A DNA stretch of 17,500 nt, from contig NC_091567.1 in assembly GCF_042767895.1 (NCBI RefSeq), forward strand, positions 654,741-672,240. Direction: 5' to 3'. The DNA is from Penaeus vannamei. Its lineage: Eukaryota > Arthropoda > Malacostraca > Decapoda > Penaeidae. How positions within the stretch are numbered: position 1 is the first letter of the stretch; each line of letters opens with the position of its first letter. Below the pieces are notes generated by a model, which worked only from the letters and a program-made list of their open reading frames with translations, did no database searches and had not been told where the DNA came from. The position numbers and the translations under genes are program-made. Positions 7,741 to 17,072 of this stretch are shown one piece after another.

Positions 7741-7930
7741 TTTTTTTTTTTTTTTTTTTTTTTTTGCGGGGGGGTTGAGGTAGGGGGAGGGGGAGAGACA
7801 TGTTCGTTCTTCCTTTTTTTCATTCTGTTCTTCCTTCTTTTATCCGTCTCCTTCCTCCTTCCTCCATTTTTATTCTTTTCCTCCTCCTTCTTCTTCTTAG
7901 CAGGAGGGTTGGGGGGTTGGGGGGAGACCT
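7741..7930. repeat. Poly-T25 and pyrimidine tract bracketed by two T-run/G-run junctions
   Basis: T25 (7741-7765) is followed by GCGGGGGGGTTGAGGTAGG and GAGACATGT. About 135 bp later a TTCTTCTTCTTAG stretch is followed by GGAGGGTTGGGGGG and GAGACCTGT. The two share a layout of T-rich run, G-run, then GAGACnTGT, suggesting an old direct duplication. The intervening 7806-7890 is C/T-rich. Confidence 0.6.
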
Positions 7931-8060
7931 GTAAAATCAACAAACTGTTTTCTTGTTCCCTCGCTCACGTTTGTATACGCGCCTCTGCCTTCCCACTGCT
8001 TGCCAACAGCTGATCGGTGTTGGTTCTGGGGCCGGAGGAAAACTCCCCACAAACATTTTT

Positions 8061-8068
8061 ATGCAAAT
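8061..8068 (+). promoter_or_regulatory. POU-type octamer ATGCAAAT
   Basis: Perfect octamer in a GC-balanced part of the island, preceded by a T5 run and followed by GCCC. It is the second exact octamer in the window and lies 1.2 kb from the first, in opposite orientation. Function is unproven. Confidence 0.25.
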
Positions 8069-8552
8069 GCCCAAACCGCCGGCCATTTAGTCACGGCGCA
8101 CTGCCTTCCCCACCCCGCCTCCGCCGGTCGAGGGGCGTGTGTGTCCCGCCGCCGCCGACCCCGAGACTGCGTCGTCCCTTAATCGACCCAAATTCTAATA
8201 AATGAAGCCAAGATAAAAGAATACACACGCTCGGAGGCCAATTTCTTTCTCCCGACAACAATCTCGTTATCACCAGTTAGGCGACGTGTAGACAAGCCCC
8301 CTGCGTGCCTCATTATGCTCCCCCCTTACACCGCCCACGCCCCCGCGCTCCCTCACGCCCACTCCCCGTAGCCTCTCTATACCTATAACCTCCTCCTTTG
8401 CACTGATTCAACTTAATTAGGCCGCCTCCACGAGGTGCTACAGTAATCTGATGCCAAATGATGAGCGGTCCGGCTTAACGGGGTGCGCACGCTACTGTGT
8501 GTGTTGGGGAGTCACATAAAAAGGGCATAAACCGCGGGAGTGATACAGTCGA

Positions 8553-8601
8553 CAGCTGCCCCGCTATATACAGGATTATCACGCATTGTTGTGGGCAGCT
8601 G
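8553..8601. repeat. Inverted repeat with E-box arms and a TATATA loop
   Basis: CAGCTGCCC (8553-8561) and GGGCAGCTG (8593-8601) are perfect 9-bp inverted arms around a 31-base loop. The loop contains TATATA (8565-8570) and GGATTATC. Each arm contains a CAGCTG E-box. It could form a hairpin, or be a symmetric pair of bHLH sites around a TATA-like core. Confidence 0.7.
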
Positions 8602-9050
8602 AGGAACCCAAACAGCTTGAGGAGATGAGCTTAAGTAAACAAACAGAATAGTGGCGGTTGTAATCTTGTTGTAGACAAAGGGGGTAATGTCTGTTTTATT
8701 ATCATTGAGACGCGGATGCTTATTATATCTTTAATGTGACAATTAACTCCTGTAACAGGGCTTAATTTGACAATGGCGCTGGTTCTGTGTAGTAATAGTG
8801 GCTGAGGAGGTTTGCTTTGTTGAGGCAAAATAACGTTTGGGGATGAAGAAAGGGAAGAAAAGCCGTAATTGTGTTTTTCAAGGCAATGCGACGAAATTGT
8901 GAACCGAAAATATGTTGACCTTACTGGAAAATGACTTTATGCCCGAGGAAGAACACACTCTTGCCCATTTCGATCGTAAGTGCGGCGAAATTGAGGGGAA
9001 ACAAAACAGAAAAATGCTGTTAAAGAGAATAGAAGAAAGAGAGAGTGTGT

Positions 9051-9190
9051 AAGCGTGTTGAGAGGTGGGGGGGATATGAAAGGAAATGAGAGAAGGAAGG
9101 AGAAGGAGAAGGAGGGAGAGAGAGTCAAACAAACAGATAGACAAAGAGGTACATGCAGACAGATAGAAAGAGAGAAAGGACAGACATACA
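9051..9190. repeat. Purine tract grading into GACA/GATA-like words
   Basis: GGAAGGAGAAGGAGAAGG-type purine sequence to about 9125, then ACAGATAGACAAAG and AGACAGATAGAAAG words. Low complexity, no gene. Confidence 0.7.
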
Positions 9191-9310
9191 AGCACGGACA
9201 GCAAACAAAATACAATTTTCCAATAGCAAATGTACACTGCTCCCCCCCCCCCACTTTCCTCCCCCTTCTCCCCTCTTAGTATTGGCAGGCTATACGACTA
9301 ACCGGTCTCG

Positions 9311-9312
<2 letters not shown>
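9191..9312. other. Short mixed spacer with C-run
   Basis: Mixed sequence with an 11-base C run at about 9242-9252 and C/T-rich sequence to 9276. No gene. Confidence 0.5.
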
Positions 9313-9885
<573 letters not shown>

Positions 9886-9960
9886 ACACACATACACTCA
9901 TATTACACTCCTCTCACCCCCTCCCCCCCCCCCCCGCCTCAAAAAAAAAAAAAAAAAAAA
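9886..9960. repeat. C13 run followed by poly-A20
   Basis: A short CA-like and CTC-rich stretch leads to C13 at 9923-9935, GCCTC, then A20 at 9941-9960. The poly-A might mark the end of a retroposed copy, but no recognisable element precedes it. Confidence 0.9.
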
Positions 9961-10100
9961 CACACAGCAAGCTCCTTCTAGCCCGCCGACCTCCGCCCGA
10001 AGTCCACTCCAAGCCGTCGGACTTTTCCAGCCCGGGAAGTGGCCGAGGAAGCCGGAGTGAGTGTGGGAGAAGGAGCACAAGACCGTGAATTATTTAACAC
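9961..10100. other. Unique GC-rich island
   Basis: 140 bp of GC-rich, CpG-containing sequence directly after the poly-A. AAGTCC and GGACTT (near 10000-10025) make a 6-bp inverted repeat. The frame across it ends at a TGA near 10086 and is fed by CA-repeat upstream, so it is not a gene. Confidence 0.45.
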
Positions 10101-10400
10101 TAGCGAGAAGAAGCGTGGATGTCGGGGGGAAGGGGCGGGAGGGGGAGGGGGGAAGAGGGGGAAGAAGAGAAGGAGAAGGGAAGAGTAGGAGAGAGGAGAA
10201 GGGGGGGGTGAGGAGGAGGAAGAGGGAGGAGTAGGAAAGAGGATGGGGATGGAGGAGGGGAGAGAGGGGGAAAGAGGGGAAGGGGAAAAGCAGGAGAGGA
10301 GAGAGAGAGAGAAAGAAAGAGAAAAGAGAAAGAGAGAGAGACAGAGAGGGGAAGGAAGAGGAGGAGAAGAAAAAAGAAGGAGACGTGAAGGAAGGGAAGA
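10101..10400. repeat. Polypurine tract (GGGGA/GAGA)
   Basis: Nearly pure G/A. G-rich to about 10280, then GAGA/GAAA words to 10350 and AGAAGGAG words after. No unit length is obvious. Confidence 0.75.
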
Positions 10401-10900
10401 TTAGGGAATGGAAAGGGAGGTTAAGAAATAGGAATAGAGAAAAGAGAATGAGTTAGGAAGAATGGAGAGAAAGAAAAGTACAGTCAAAGATGAACAGAGA
10501 AGCAAATAGACGAAAAAAAGGGGAAAAAAGTACGAAGAGGAAGAGGGGATAAAATAGTGAAAATGAAAGTCTCGGGGAAAAGAAAGTGCAAGAAGAAAGA
10601 GAAGAAAAAAAAATGGGGAAGAGAGGGCCATGAAGGTAGCAAAGCAAGGGAGAGGGAAAAGGATGTTAAAAGGGGGAAAAAAAGAGAAGAAAATGTGTTT
10701 GGCTTAGAGTGTGTGTGTTCGTGGGAGCGAAAGGAGTGCAAAGGGAAAGTGAGAAAATTTGTTAAAAAAAAACAAAAACGGAATGGCCTGACTGCGGGGG
10801 GTAGGGTAGGGGGTGGGGGGAGGGGGGTACACTTGAAAGGAAAATTTATCAAGGGAAAAGAAAGAGGGAAAAATAGGTAGTGAATATACGAACAAAGTTT
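10401..10900. repeat. A-rich purine tract with a G-rich patch
   Basis: AAAG/GAAA-rich sequence with scattered T and C; 10796-10830 is a G-rich patch (GGGGGGTAGGGTAGGGGGTG-type, G-quadruplex capable). A 107-codon Lys-rich plus frame (10557-10880) is best explained by composition: there is no domain or start context to support it. Confidence 0.6.
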
Positions 10901-11052
10901 AGCATAGACTCTGGAGAAATGGCTGTACAGAAAGTGTGTGTGATACGTGTATGTGAGTACAGATGCACACACAAACGTTCATACATATAGCTGTCTATTC
11001 GTAAATATCTATCACTGGTATACTTTTGTTTTTTGGGATACATATATATGTA
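10901..11052. other. Unique spacer ending in a 16-bp palindrome
   Basis: Mixed AT-leaning sequence. 11038-11053, ATACATATATATGTAT, is a perfect 16-bp palindrome joined directly to the TG array. No gene. Confidence 0.6.
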
Positions 11053-11480
<428 letters not shown>

Positions 11481-11760
11481 GATAAGCAAAAAAGTAATCT
11501 AAAAAAAATCGACCACAAAGTAATTAAAACTGTGAATTAAAAAGAAAGGAAAAAGAGAATAACCACAAAATAAATATAAAAAAAGCGAATTTAGAAAAAA
11601 AAAGATTAAAAAAAATAATTCACAAAAAAGCGAATTGAGAAGAAGAAAAAAAAAGACGAAACCAAAAATCACACACAAAAAAAAAATGGCAGAAAATGAA
11701 TCAACAAATGCACAAAAAGACTTGCAATGTTGACACGCTCTTCCAAAAAAAAAAAACCGC
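11481..11760. repeat. A-rich low-complexity tract with a short direct repeat
   Basis: Mostly A with scattered G/T/C. AAAAAGCGAATT occurs near 11580 and again near 11625, about 45 bp apart. A11 sits at about 11744-11755. The minus-strand Phe/Leu-rich frame is a composition artefact. Confidence 0.7.
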
Positions 11761-11957
11761 CGACGACCCTCCAAGCTGCCAATTCCACCGCACTTATTAT
11801 TCCACGGCGAATATCATGAGCTTTTGAAGTCAATTTCGGTCGCAAGAGAGCCTGGCTTGTGGCGCCGCAGGTTGGCAGGAGGTGAGGAATCTGGCTGGAC
11901 TTTTTCACCCTTTTCTGATGATTATTTTCGGAGTGGAGTGATAGGGTGTAGAGTGTG
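11761..11957. other. Unique island
   Basis: About 190 bp of balanced, CpG-containing sequence. No domain, RNA or element recognised. It is flanked by the A-rich tract and the GGGA array. Confidence 0.5.
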
Positions 11958-12056
11958 AGGGAGGGAGGGAGGGAGGGAGGGAGGGAGGGAAGGAGGGAAG
12001 CAGGGAGGGAGCAAGGAGGGAGGTAGGGAAGGAGGGAGGGAGGGAGGGAGAGAGGG
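11958..12056. repeat. (GGGA)n tetranucleotide array
   Basis: GGGA repeats, perfect to about 11989, then with AAGG, AGCA and GTAG variants. It resembles the array at 15781-15907 in sequence and in being followed by a GA run. Confidence 0.92.
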
Positions 12057-12160
12057 ATAGATAGAGAAAGAGAGAGAGAGAGAGACAAACAGACAGAGAA
12101 ATTGAGAGATAGAGAGAGAGTGAATATGTGTGTGTGTGTGTGTCTGTGCTTGTGTGTCGA
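12057..12160. repeat. GA-rich run followed by a short TG run
   Basis: GA/GATA/GACA words at 12057-12120, then TATG(TG)n to about 12155 with a C interruption. Confidence 0.85.
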
Positions 12161-12375
12161 GTGTGAACATTTATATACATTTGTAAATGGATATATATCC
12201 CATCCTTTCTTATCTTTACCTCGCGCACATACCTAAAAAAAAAAAAAACACTAGTACTCACGCACACACCCACACGCGCACATACACACGCACAAACACG
12301 AGCCTCATACCTAGGAACAAAGCGAGGAGCCTCATGACACTCGTGGGACAACATGCGACAAAACCTCATGATTCC
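12161..12375. other. Mixed spacer with poly-A14, CA-like patch and a short direct repeat
   Basis: A14 at about 12235-12248. An imperfect CA/CG patch runs 12260-12300. GAGCCTCAT occurs near 12300 and near 12329. No gene is supported. Confidence 0.55.
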
Positions 12376-12843
12376 TAACCCCTTAACCCCCCTCCTCCCC
12401 TCCTACCCCACTAACGCCCTCCCCCCCCCCCCTAACCTCACACACTTCTCCCACCTCTCCATTTTCCTTCTTTATGCTTCTTTGCCCTCTCTCTATACCC
12501 TCGGTTTTATTCCCTCCTTCACTTCTCTCTCCTTTCCTTATACACCCAGACCATTCAACACCCCCTGGATACTCTCTCCCTTTGCCTTCCCCCCTTCCCT
12601 CCACATACTTCTCCACATAACCTCCCCTTTCTCCCTTCCCCCATCCCTCCCTCCTCTCCTCCCCCTCCCCTCTCCCCCTCCTCCATCTCCCCTCCCCTCC
12701 CCCTTCCCAATCCTCCCTCCTGCCCCCTCTCCCCAATCAACCCTCCTGCCTCCTCCTCTCTCCCCCTCTCCCCTCCTCCCCCATCTCCCCTTCCTCCCCC
12801 CCTCTCCCCATCCCCCATCTCCCCTCCTCCCCACACCTCTTCG
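12376..12843. repeat. C/T-rich (polypyrimidine) minisatellite
   Basis: Pyrimidine-rich with occasional A. Blocks such as CCCAATC...CCTCCTGCC near 12706 and 12733, and CCCCATCTCCCC near 12780 and 12815, suggest short-unit duplication. The 277-codon plus frame starting at 12353 merely reads through this tract and the next; it is not a gene. Confidence 0.75.
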
Positions 12844-12940
12844 CCAACGTGGCTCCGACAAAGGGCAGTCAAGGCAGGTCGAAGAGCAAATAAAAACAAT
12901 GAGAACAGAGACCCTGTACCCCCTTGTCTGCTTGGGTGAG
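12844..12940. other. Unique spacer between C-rich and G-rich blocks
   Basis: About 95 bp of mixed sequence at a pyrimidine-to-purine strand switch. No gene recognised. Confidence 0.55.
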
Positions 12941-13190
12941 GAGGGGGGAGGGGGAGGGGAAGGGGCGAGAGGGGAAAATGGGGAGGGAAGGGGAGGTAAG
13001 AGGGAGAGGGGAGGTAAGGGAGAAGGGGAAGGGAGGCAACAGGGAGAGTGGGGGAGAAGGGGGAAGGGAGAAGGGGAGGTGAAAGGGGAGAGGAGGTCAG
13101 AGGGAGAGAGAGGGATAAGGGAGAAGGGGAGAGGAGGAGAAGGAGGAGGGGAGACGGGCCGAGGAAGGGGGGCGAGGGGAGGGTAGAAGC
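12941..13190. repeat. G/A-rich (polypurine) minisatellite
   Basis: Near-pure G/A with units like GGGAGAGGGGAGGTAAGGGAGAAGG. GAGGTAAG or GAGGTGAAAG recurs near 12990, 13010 and 13075. Its composition is the complement of the block at 12376-12843. Confidence 0.75.
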
Positions 13191-13451
13191 CATTTTACAC
13201 AAGGTTAGACTAGCTCTGCGGCCCAGAAATTAATGCTTGCAGTTCACATCCGCCTCTATTGCTACGGGACCGAGGGGCGGGGGGGTGGGGGGTGGGGGTG
13301 ACAGAGGGGTAGGTGGGTATGGGGGGAGTAGTGGTTGGAGGTAAAATAGGAGGAAGGAGCAAAGGAATCGAGGAGGGATAAGAGTAAATGGTAAGGGATG
13401 CGTGCTCTGTGCAGACAATACATGCTCCTCGTAACTTAGACAAACGATTGG
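13191..13451. other. Unique sequence around a G-rich patch
   Basis: Mixed sequence at 13191-13272, then G-rich 13273-13345 with several G5-G7 runs (G-quadruplex capable), then mixed sequence to 13451. No gene. Confidence 0.5.
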
Positions 13452-13920
13452 GTGTATACATACATGCTGTACGTACATGCATACGTATAAACATACACAA
13501 ACAAACATATATACATGCATACAGATAAACGTACACACAAATTTACATACATGCATACATATAAACACACACACTAAGATACATGCATACATACATATAA
13601 ACACACACACAAAGATACATACATACATACATACATATATACATACATACAAACGTACATACATACACACAAACATACATACATACATATATATACATGC
13701 ACACATACAAACGTATATACATACACACAAATATACATACATACATACATATATACATGCATACATACAAACGTACATAAATACACACAAACACACATAC
13801 ATTCATACATACATAAACTTGCACACACAAATGCAAACATCCATAAACAGACACACACACACACACACAAAGAAACAAGCAAAACAAATACACAAACACA
13901 CCCGCACGCACACAAAGCCT
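13452..13920. repeat. (CATA)n/(ACAC)n compound array with two internal periods
   Basis: Tetranucleotide-type CATA/CACA sequence. In the left part, ATAAAC recurs at 13487, 13525, 13561 and 13597 (38, 36 and 36 bp apart). In the right part, AAACGTA recurs at 13651, 13709 and 13769 (58 and 60 bp apart), with neighbouring ATATATACATGC also conserved. The frames on both strands are Thr/His/Ile and Cys/Val/Tyr artefacts. Confidence 0.93.
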
Positions 13921-14100
13921 AAAAACCGGAACATATTTCTTTTCACCGAGTGCGCATATAAATAAAAATGTGTAAAAAAGTACAAAGAGGAATTGTGTTT
14001 GTGACCATTATTTTACTTCATTTTTTTTGCGCGATCCGGGAAACATTAGCAAATCACTGTTACTAACTAGTCATATTTTTCGGACTCGTATCGAGATCTA
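13921..14100. other. Unique spacer
   Basis: Mixed AT-leaning sequence with a T8 run near 14020 and CpGs after it. No gene recognised. Confidence 0.5.
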
Positions 14101-14590
<490 letters not shown>

Positions 14591-14793
14591 GACTTAAAAA
14601 TTAGCGCAGCATAAGCAAACACATCAAACATCGCCCTCCCCCCTCCTCTCACCCCCACCCCCCAAAAAAAACGCAAAATCTAAAAAAAAATAATAACAAC
14701 CGTCAAAACACGCAAGCAAATAAAAGAACACAGGAACCATGAAAACACAAACAAATCCAACGAGAAACAGACGTAGAGAAAAGAAAGAAAGAA

Positions 14794-14826
<33 letters not shown>

Positions 14827-14880
14827 AGTAAAGAATCTTCAAACAATAAACAGCGCGCAGAGACGTGTGGTGAGTGAATA
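14591..14880. other. A-rich mixed sequence with a C-run/A-run junction and short GA runs
   Basis: Unique to 14633, then C-rich 14634-14662 joined directly to A8. A-rich sequence follows to 14790, then GAAA/GA runs at about 14778-14830. No gene. Confidence 0.6.
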
Positions 14881-14985
14881 CAGACGAATAATGATTGCGG
14901 CAAATAGGTTGTGTGTGGACGGTAAAGAGCTCTCAATGCCTTGCCAAACTGTTTATACTGGCTAAAACTCTTGGCTCAGGCTCCC
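14881..14985. other. Unique spacer
   Basis: About 100 bp of mixed sequence. The 250-codon plus frame that starts here runs into the pyrimidine tract and encodes only Ser/Leu/Pro, so it is not called. Confidence 0.45.
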
Positions 14986-15530
14986 CCTCCGCTCTCCTCC
15001 TCCCTCCTCCTTCTCCCTCCTCTCTCCTTCCCTCGTCCTCCTCCTCCCTCCTCCCTCTGTCTTCCTCCTCCCTCCTTCCCTCGTCCTCCTCCCTCTCTCT
15101 GTCTTCCTCCTTCTCTGCCTCTCCCTCCCTCCTCCTCCTTCCTCCGTCTGTCTTCCTCCTTCTCTGCCTCTCCCTCCCTCCTTCCCTCCCTCGCCCTCCT
15201 CCTCTGCCCCTCCCTCCCTCCATTCTTCCCTCGTCCTCCTATCTCGTCTTTCTTTCCTTCCTCGTTCGTTCGCCCTTATTTTCTTTTCCCTCTGTTTGCT
15301 TCACTTCATTTCCCTCCCTCTTTATTCTTTTCTTGTCCTCCCCTTCTCTCCTCCTCGTCCACTTCATTCCCTCCCTTCCTTCCTTCCTCCTCGTCTCTTT
15401 CATTGCCCTTTTTTCCCCTCCTTCCTTCCTTCCTTCCCTCCTCCTTATCCCTTACCTTATCCTCCCTTCCCTCATTTCCGCCCTCCTCTCCTTTCCCACT
15501 CTTCCCTCTTCCCTCCAAGCATCTAACTCC
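14986..15530. repeat. C/T-rich minisatellite, 48-49-bp unit
   Basis: A 36-base segment beginning TCTGTCTTCCTCC at 15098-15133 recurs exactly at 15147-15182, offset 49 bp. CCTTCCCTCGTCCTCCTCC occurs at about 15026 and 15074, offset 48 bp. After about 15240 the unit is lost and the tract is plain CCTT/CTCC-rich. Confidence 0.85.
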
Positions 15531-15780
15531 GTCTTAAGGATTTTTCAGCTTCTTGATTTTAGACGTTTTTTTTCCCAGTGTATTTATAAATTTGTAATCA
15601 CGGGGGTACTTCGGAAAAAAAAATGGAAATCTCTTCATGAACAATAAACTGGCCCATCATGTTTTATGCCTGTTAACACACACAGTTTCCCTCCCTCCAC
15701 TCCCTCCTTTTGCTCCCTCCCCACGACATTATTTAATTACGAGATAATGCTGTAGAAATGATTTAAGGCAGGGACCAGAA
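15531..15780. other. Mixed spacer
   Basis: AT-leaning unique sequence with A9 near 15616, a short C/T patch at 15688-15720, and unique sequence to 15780. AATAAA occurs at about 15642, but no transcript can be tied to it. Confidence 0.5.
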
Positions 15781-15905
15781 AGAGGGAGGGAGGGAGGGAA
15801 GGAGAGGGAGGGAGGGAAGGAGGGAAGGAGGGAGGGAGGGAGGGAGGGAAGGAAGGAGAGGGAGGGAAGAAGAGGGAGGGAGGGAGGAAGGGAAGGAAGG
15901 AAAGG

Positions 15906-15907
<2 letters not shown>
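15781..15907. repeat. (GGGA)n/(GGAA)n tetranucleotide array
   Basis: GGGA and GGAA/GGAG repeats, directly followed by a (GA)n run, the same order as at 11958-12120. Confidence 0.93.
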
Positions 15908-15971
<64 letters not shown>

Positions 15972-15976
15972 GAGAG
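15908..15976. repeat. (GA)n microsatellite
   Basis: About 34 GA units with a single GC interruption near 15959. Confidence 0.97.
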
Positions 15977-16160
15977 CGCCCCTTCCTTCCCCACTAGCTA
16001 CAACCCCCCTCCCCTTCACACACAATCCCCTAAACCCCCTCCCGAAGACTTGGTAGTTGACCCCACACACCCTGTAACGCCCTCCCGAGCCCGGGTCCTC
16101 ACCGCCGCCCTCCACAACCACAACCCGACACATTTTTGTTTATTCTCCATTCATAGCCGT
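15977..16160. other. C-rich, CpG-containing flank
   Basis: C-rich unique sequence with many CCCC words and several CpGs. It leads into the motif-rich island. No gene recognised. Confidence 0.5.
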
Positions 16161-16380
16161 GTATTCCGGCGGAAAGCTCCCCCTCCCCCCCAGACCTGAA
16201 GAATTTGTGGCTGCAAAACGCCGCAACTCGGCAGATAAATAATTACTTTTTGCTTTGCGAGATATATTAGAGAAAGATCTAGTGGCCTGGCGGCGTCTAT
16301 CAACCTTCCGCGTGCCTGTGACTCATGTTCGCCAGCTGTTCTGCCACTGTCAACATGACCAGATAGCGCGTCCTCCCGGG

Positions 16381-16436
16381 CTCCACGTGGAGTAGGGTTC
16401 GTCGTCATGGCAACGGGATCCCCGCCTCGCCATTGG
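16381..16436. promoter_or_regulatory. Motif cluster: CACGTG palindrome, X-box-like site, CCAAT box
   Basis: CTCCACGTGGAG (16381-16392) is a perfect palindrome with a CACGTG E-box centre, the type bound by Myc/Max/USF bHLH-zip proteins. GTCGTCATGGCAAC (16401-16414) matches the RFX X-box consensus GTNRCC-NN-RGYAAC at all but one base. ATTGG (16432-16436) is an inverted CCAAT (NF-Y) box. Three such sites in 56 bp are promoter-like, but this is inference. Confidence 0.4.
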
Positions 16437-16711
16437 TGGAGCGTGCTCACAAACGCTGCCAAAGGTTTCTGTTATGCTTGATCCTTTGTAGTTTTCTGCG
16501 GATGTGGAATTGTTTATTTTGCTCTCTGCGCGAGGACATCCGCACGCAGTATAGATACGAATGAATAACTAGTCGTAGATGAAACCGAATAAAAATATAC
16601 AGGCAGAAAATCAATCAAATGCCCACACTAACTCACATTCCCTTAATGTGGAAGTCGAGGTGAGGCTGCGGCCGTGTTGCGGTTGGCGATGTGAATTTTT
16701 GCCGCCTTCCC

Positions 16712-16764
16712 ATTGGCCCGCTCTCGACCAATCGGAGGAGACCATGTGATTGCTCCACGTGGAG
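16712..16764. promoter_or_regulatory. Inverted CCAAT pair plus second CACGTG palindrome
   Basis: ATTGG (16712-16716) and CCAAT (16728-16732) face each other across 11 bases. CTCCACGTGGAG, identical to the 12-mer at 16381, follows at 16753-16764. The repeat of E-box plus CCAAT with the first cluster strengthens the regulatory reading. Confidence 0.4.
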
Positions 16765-16971
16765 GGGCCCGGATGGTAAACTGGTGTGGTAGGGCTAATA
16801 GTGGTTGAGTGTGTGTGTGTCAGACGTGGGGAGGTATGATATTATTATGAGTTTTATTACACCACGGGCTTCCTCCATTATGGGTCTAGCGTCACACTCC
16901 CTGCACGCCGAGAGACGCCCACACCGCCCAGTACATCCTCTAGACTGTACTCCCGCCGTGAATCGTCTCTG

Positions 16972-17072
16972 CGACTGAAAACTTTGTGCTGGTGCGAAGT
17001 GGAGGGGGAGGGGGGGGCGAGGGGGAGGGGAGGGGGGCGGACCTTGGCATGCTATGAACGGATTTTCAGTCG
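16972..17072. repeat. 10-bp inverted repeat flanking a G-rich tract
   Basis: CGACTGAAAA (16972-16981) and TTTTCAGTCG (17063-17072) are perfect inverted copies around an 81-base interior. The interior holds an almost pure G tract with A and C interruptions (about 17000-17040) that is G-quadruplex capable. No target-site duplication is obvious. Confidence 0.65.

Larger units (their letters stand above)
7931..9050. other. Large unique island (~1.1 kb), candidate non-coding regulatory DNA
   Basis: The longest repeat-poor stretch apart from 15977-17330. No frame here resembles a protein. It contains E-boxes CAGCTG at 8007-8012, 8553-8558 and 8596-8601, a POU octamer at 8061-8068, TTAATTAG at 8414-8421 and ACAATGG (SOX-like) at 8770-8776. 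CpG is not depleted in 8080-8180. 8310-8390 is a C-rich patch. It might be an enhancer, a distal promoter, or simply unconstrained unique DNA. Confidence 0.45.
16161..16985. other. CpG-containing unique island with clustered regulatory-like motifs
   Basis: About 800 bp with almost no simple repeat and high complexity. Motifs by eye: TTCCGGCGGAA (16164-16174), TAATTA (16240-16245), TGACTCA (16319-16325, AP-1 type), CAGCTG (16333-16338), CTCCACGTGGAG (16381-16392 and 16753-16764), an X-box-like site (16401-16414), CCAAT/ATTGG (16432, 16712, 16728) and TGTTTATTTT (16511, forkhead-like). AGTACA/TGTACT (16930-16951) is a small inverted repeat. Minus-strand frames of 95-103 codons lack recognisable domains. 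Best guess is promoter or enhancer DNA of a gene outside the window. Confidence 0.45.

Noticed and set aside
9941..9960. Poly-A20 as proof of a retroposon insertion
   Set aside because: Upstream is CA array and C-run with no recognisable element, and no target-site duplication is visible.
12353..13186. 277-codon plus-strand frame
   Set aside because: It reads through a pyrimidine tract (Pro/Ser/Leu) and then a purine tract (Gly/Glu/Arg), both stop-free by composition.
16151..16462. 103-codon minus-strand frame in the motif-rich island
   Set aside because: High-complexity and not impossible, but no recognisable domain and the start lies amid promoter-like motifs. Frames of this size occur by chance in GC-balanced DNA.
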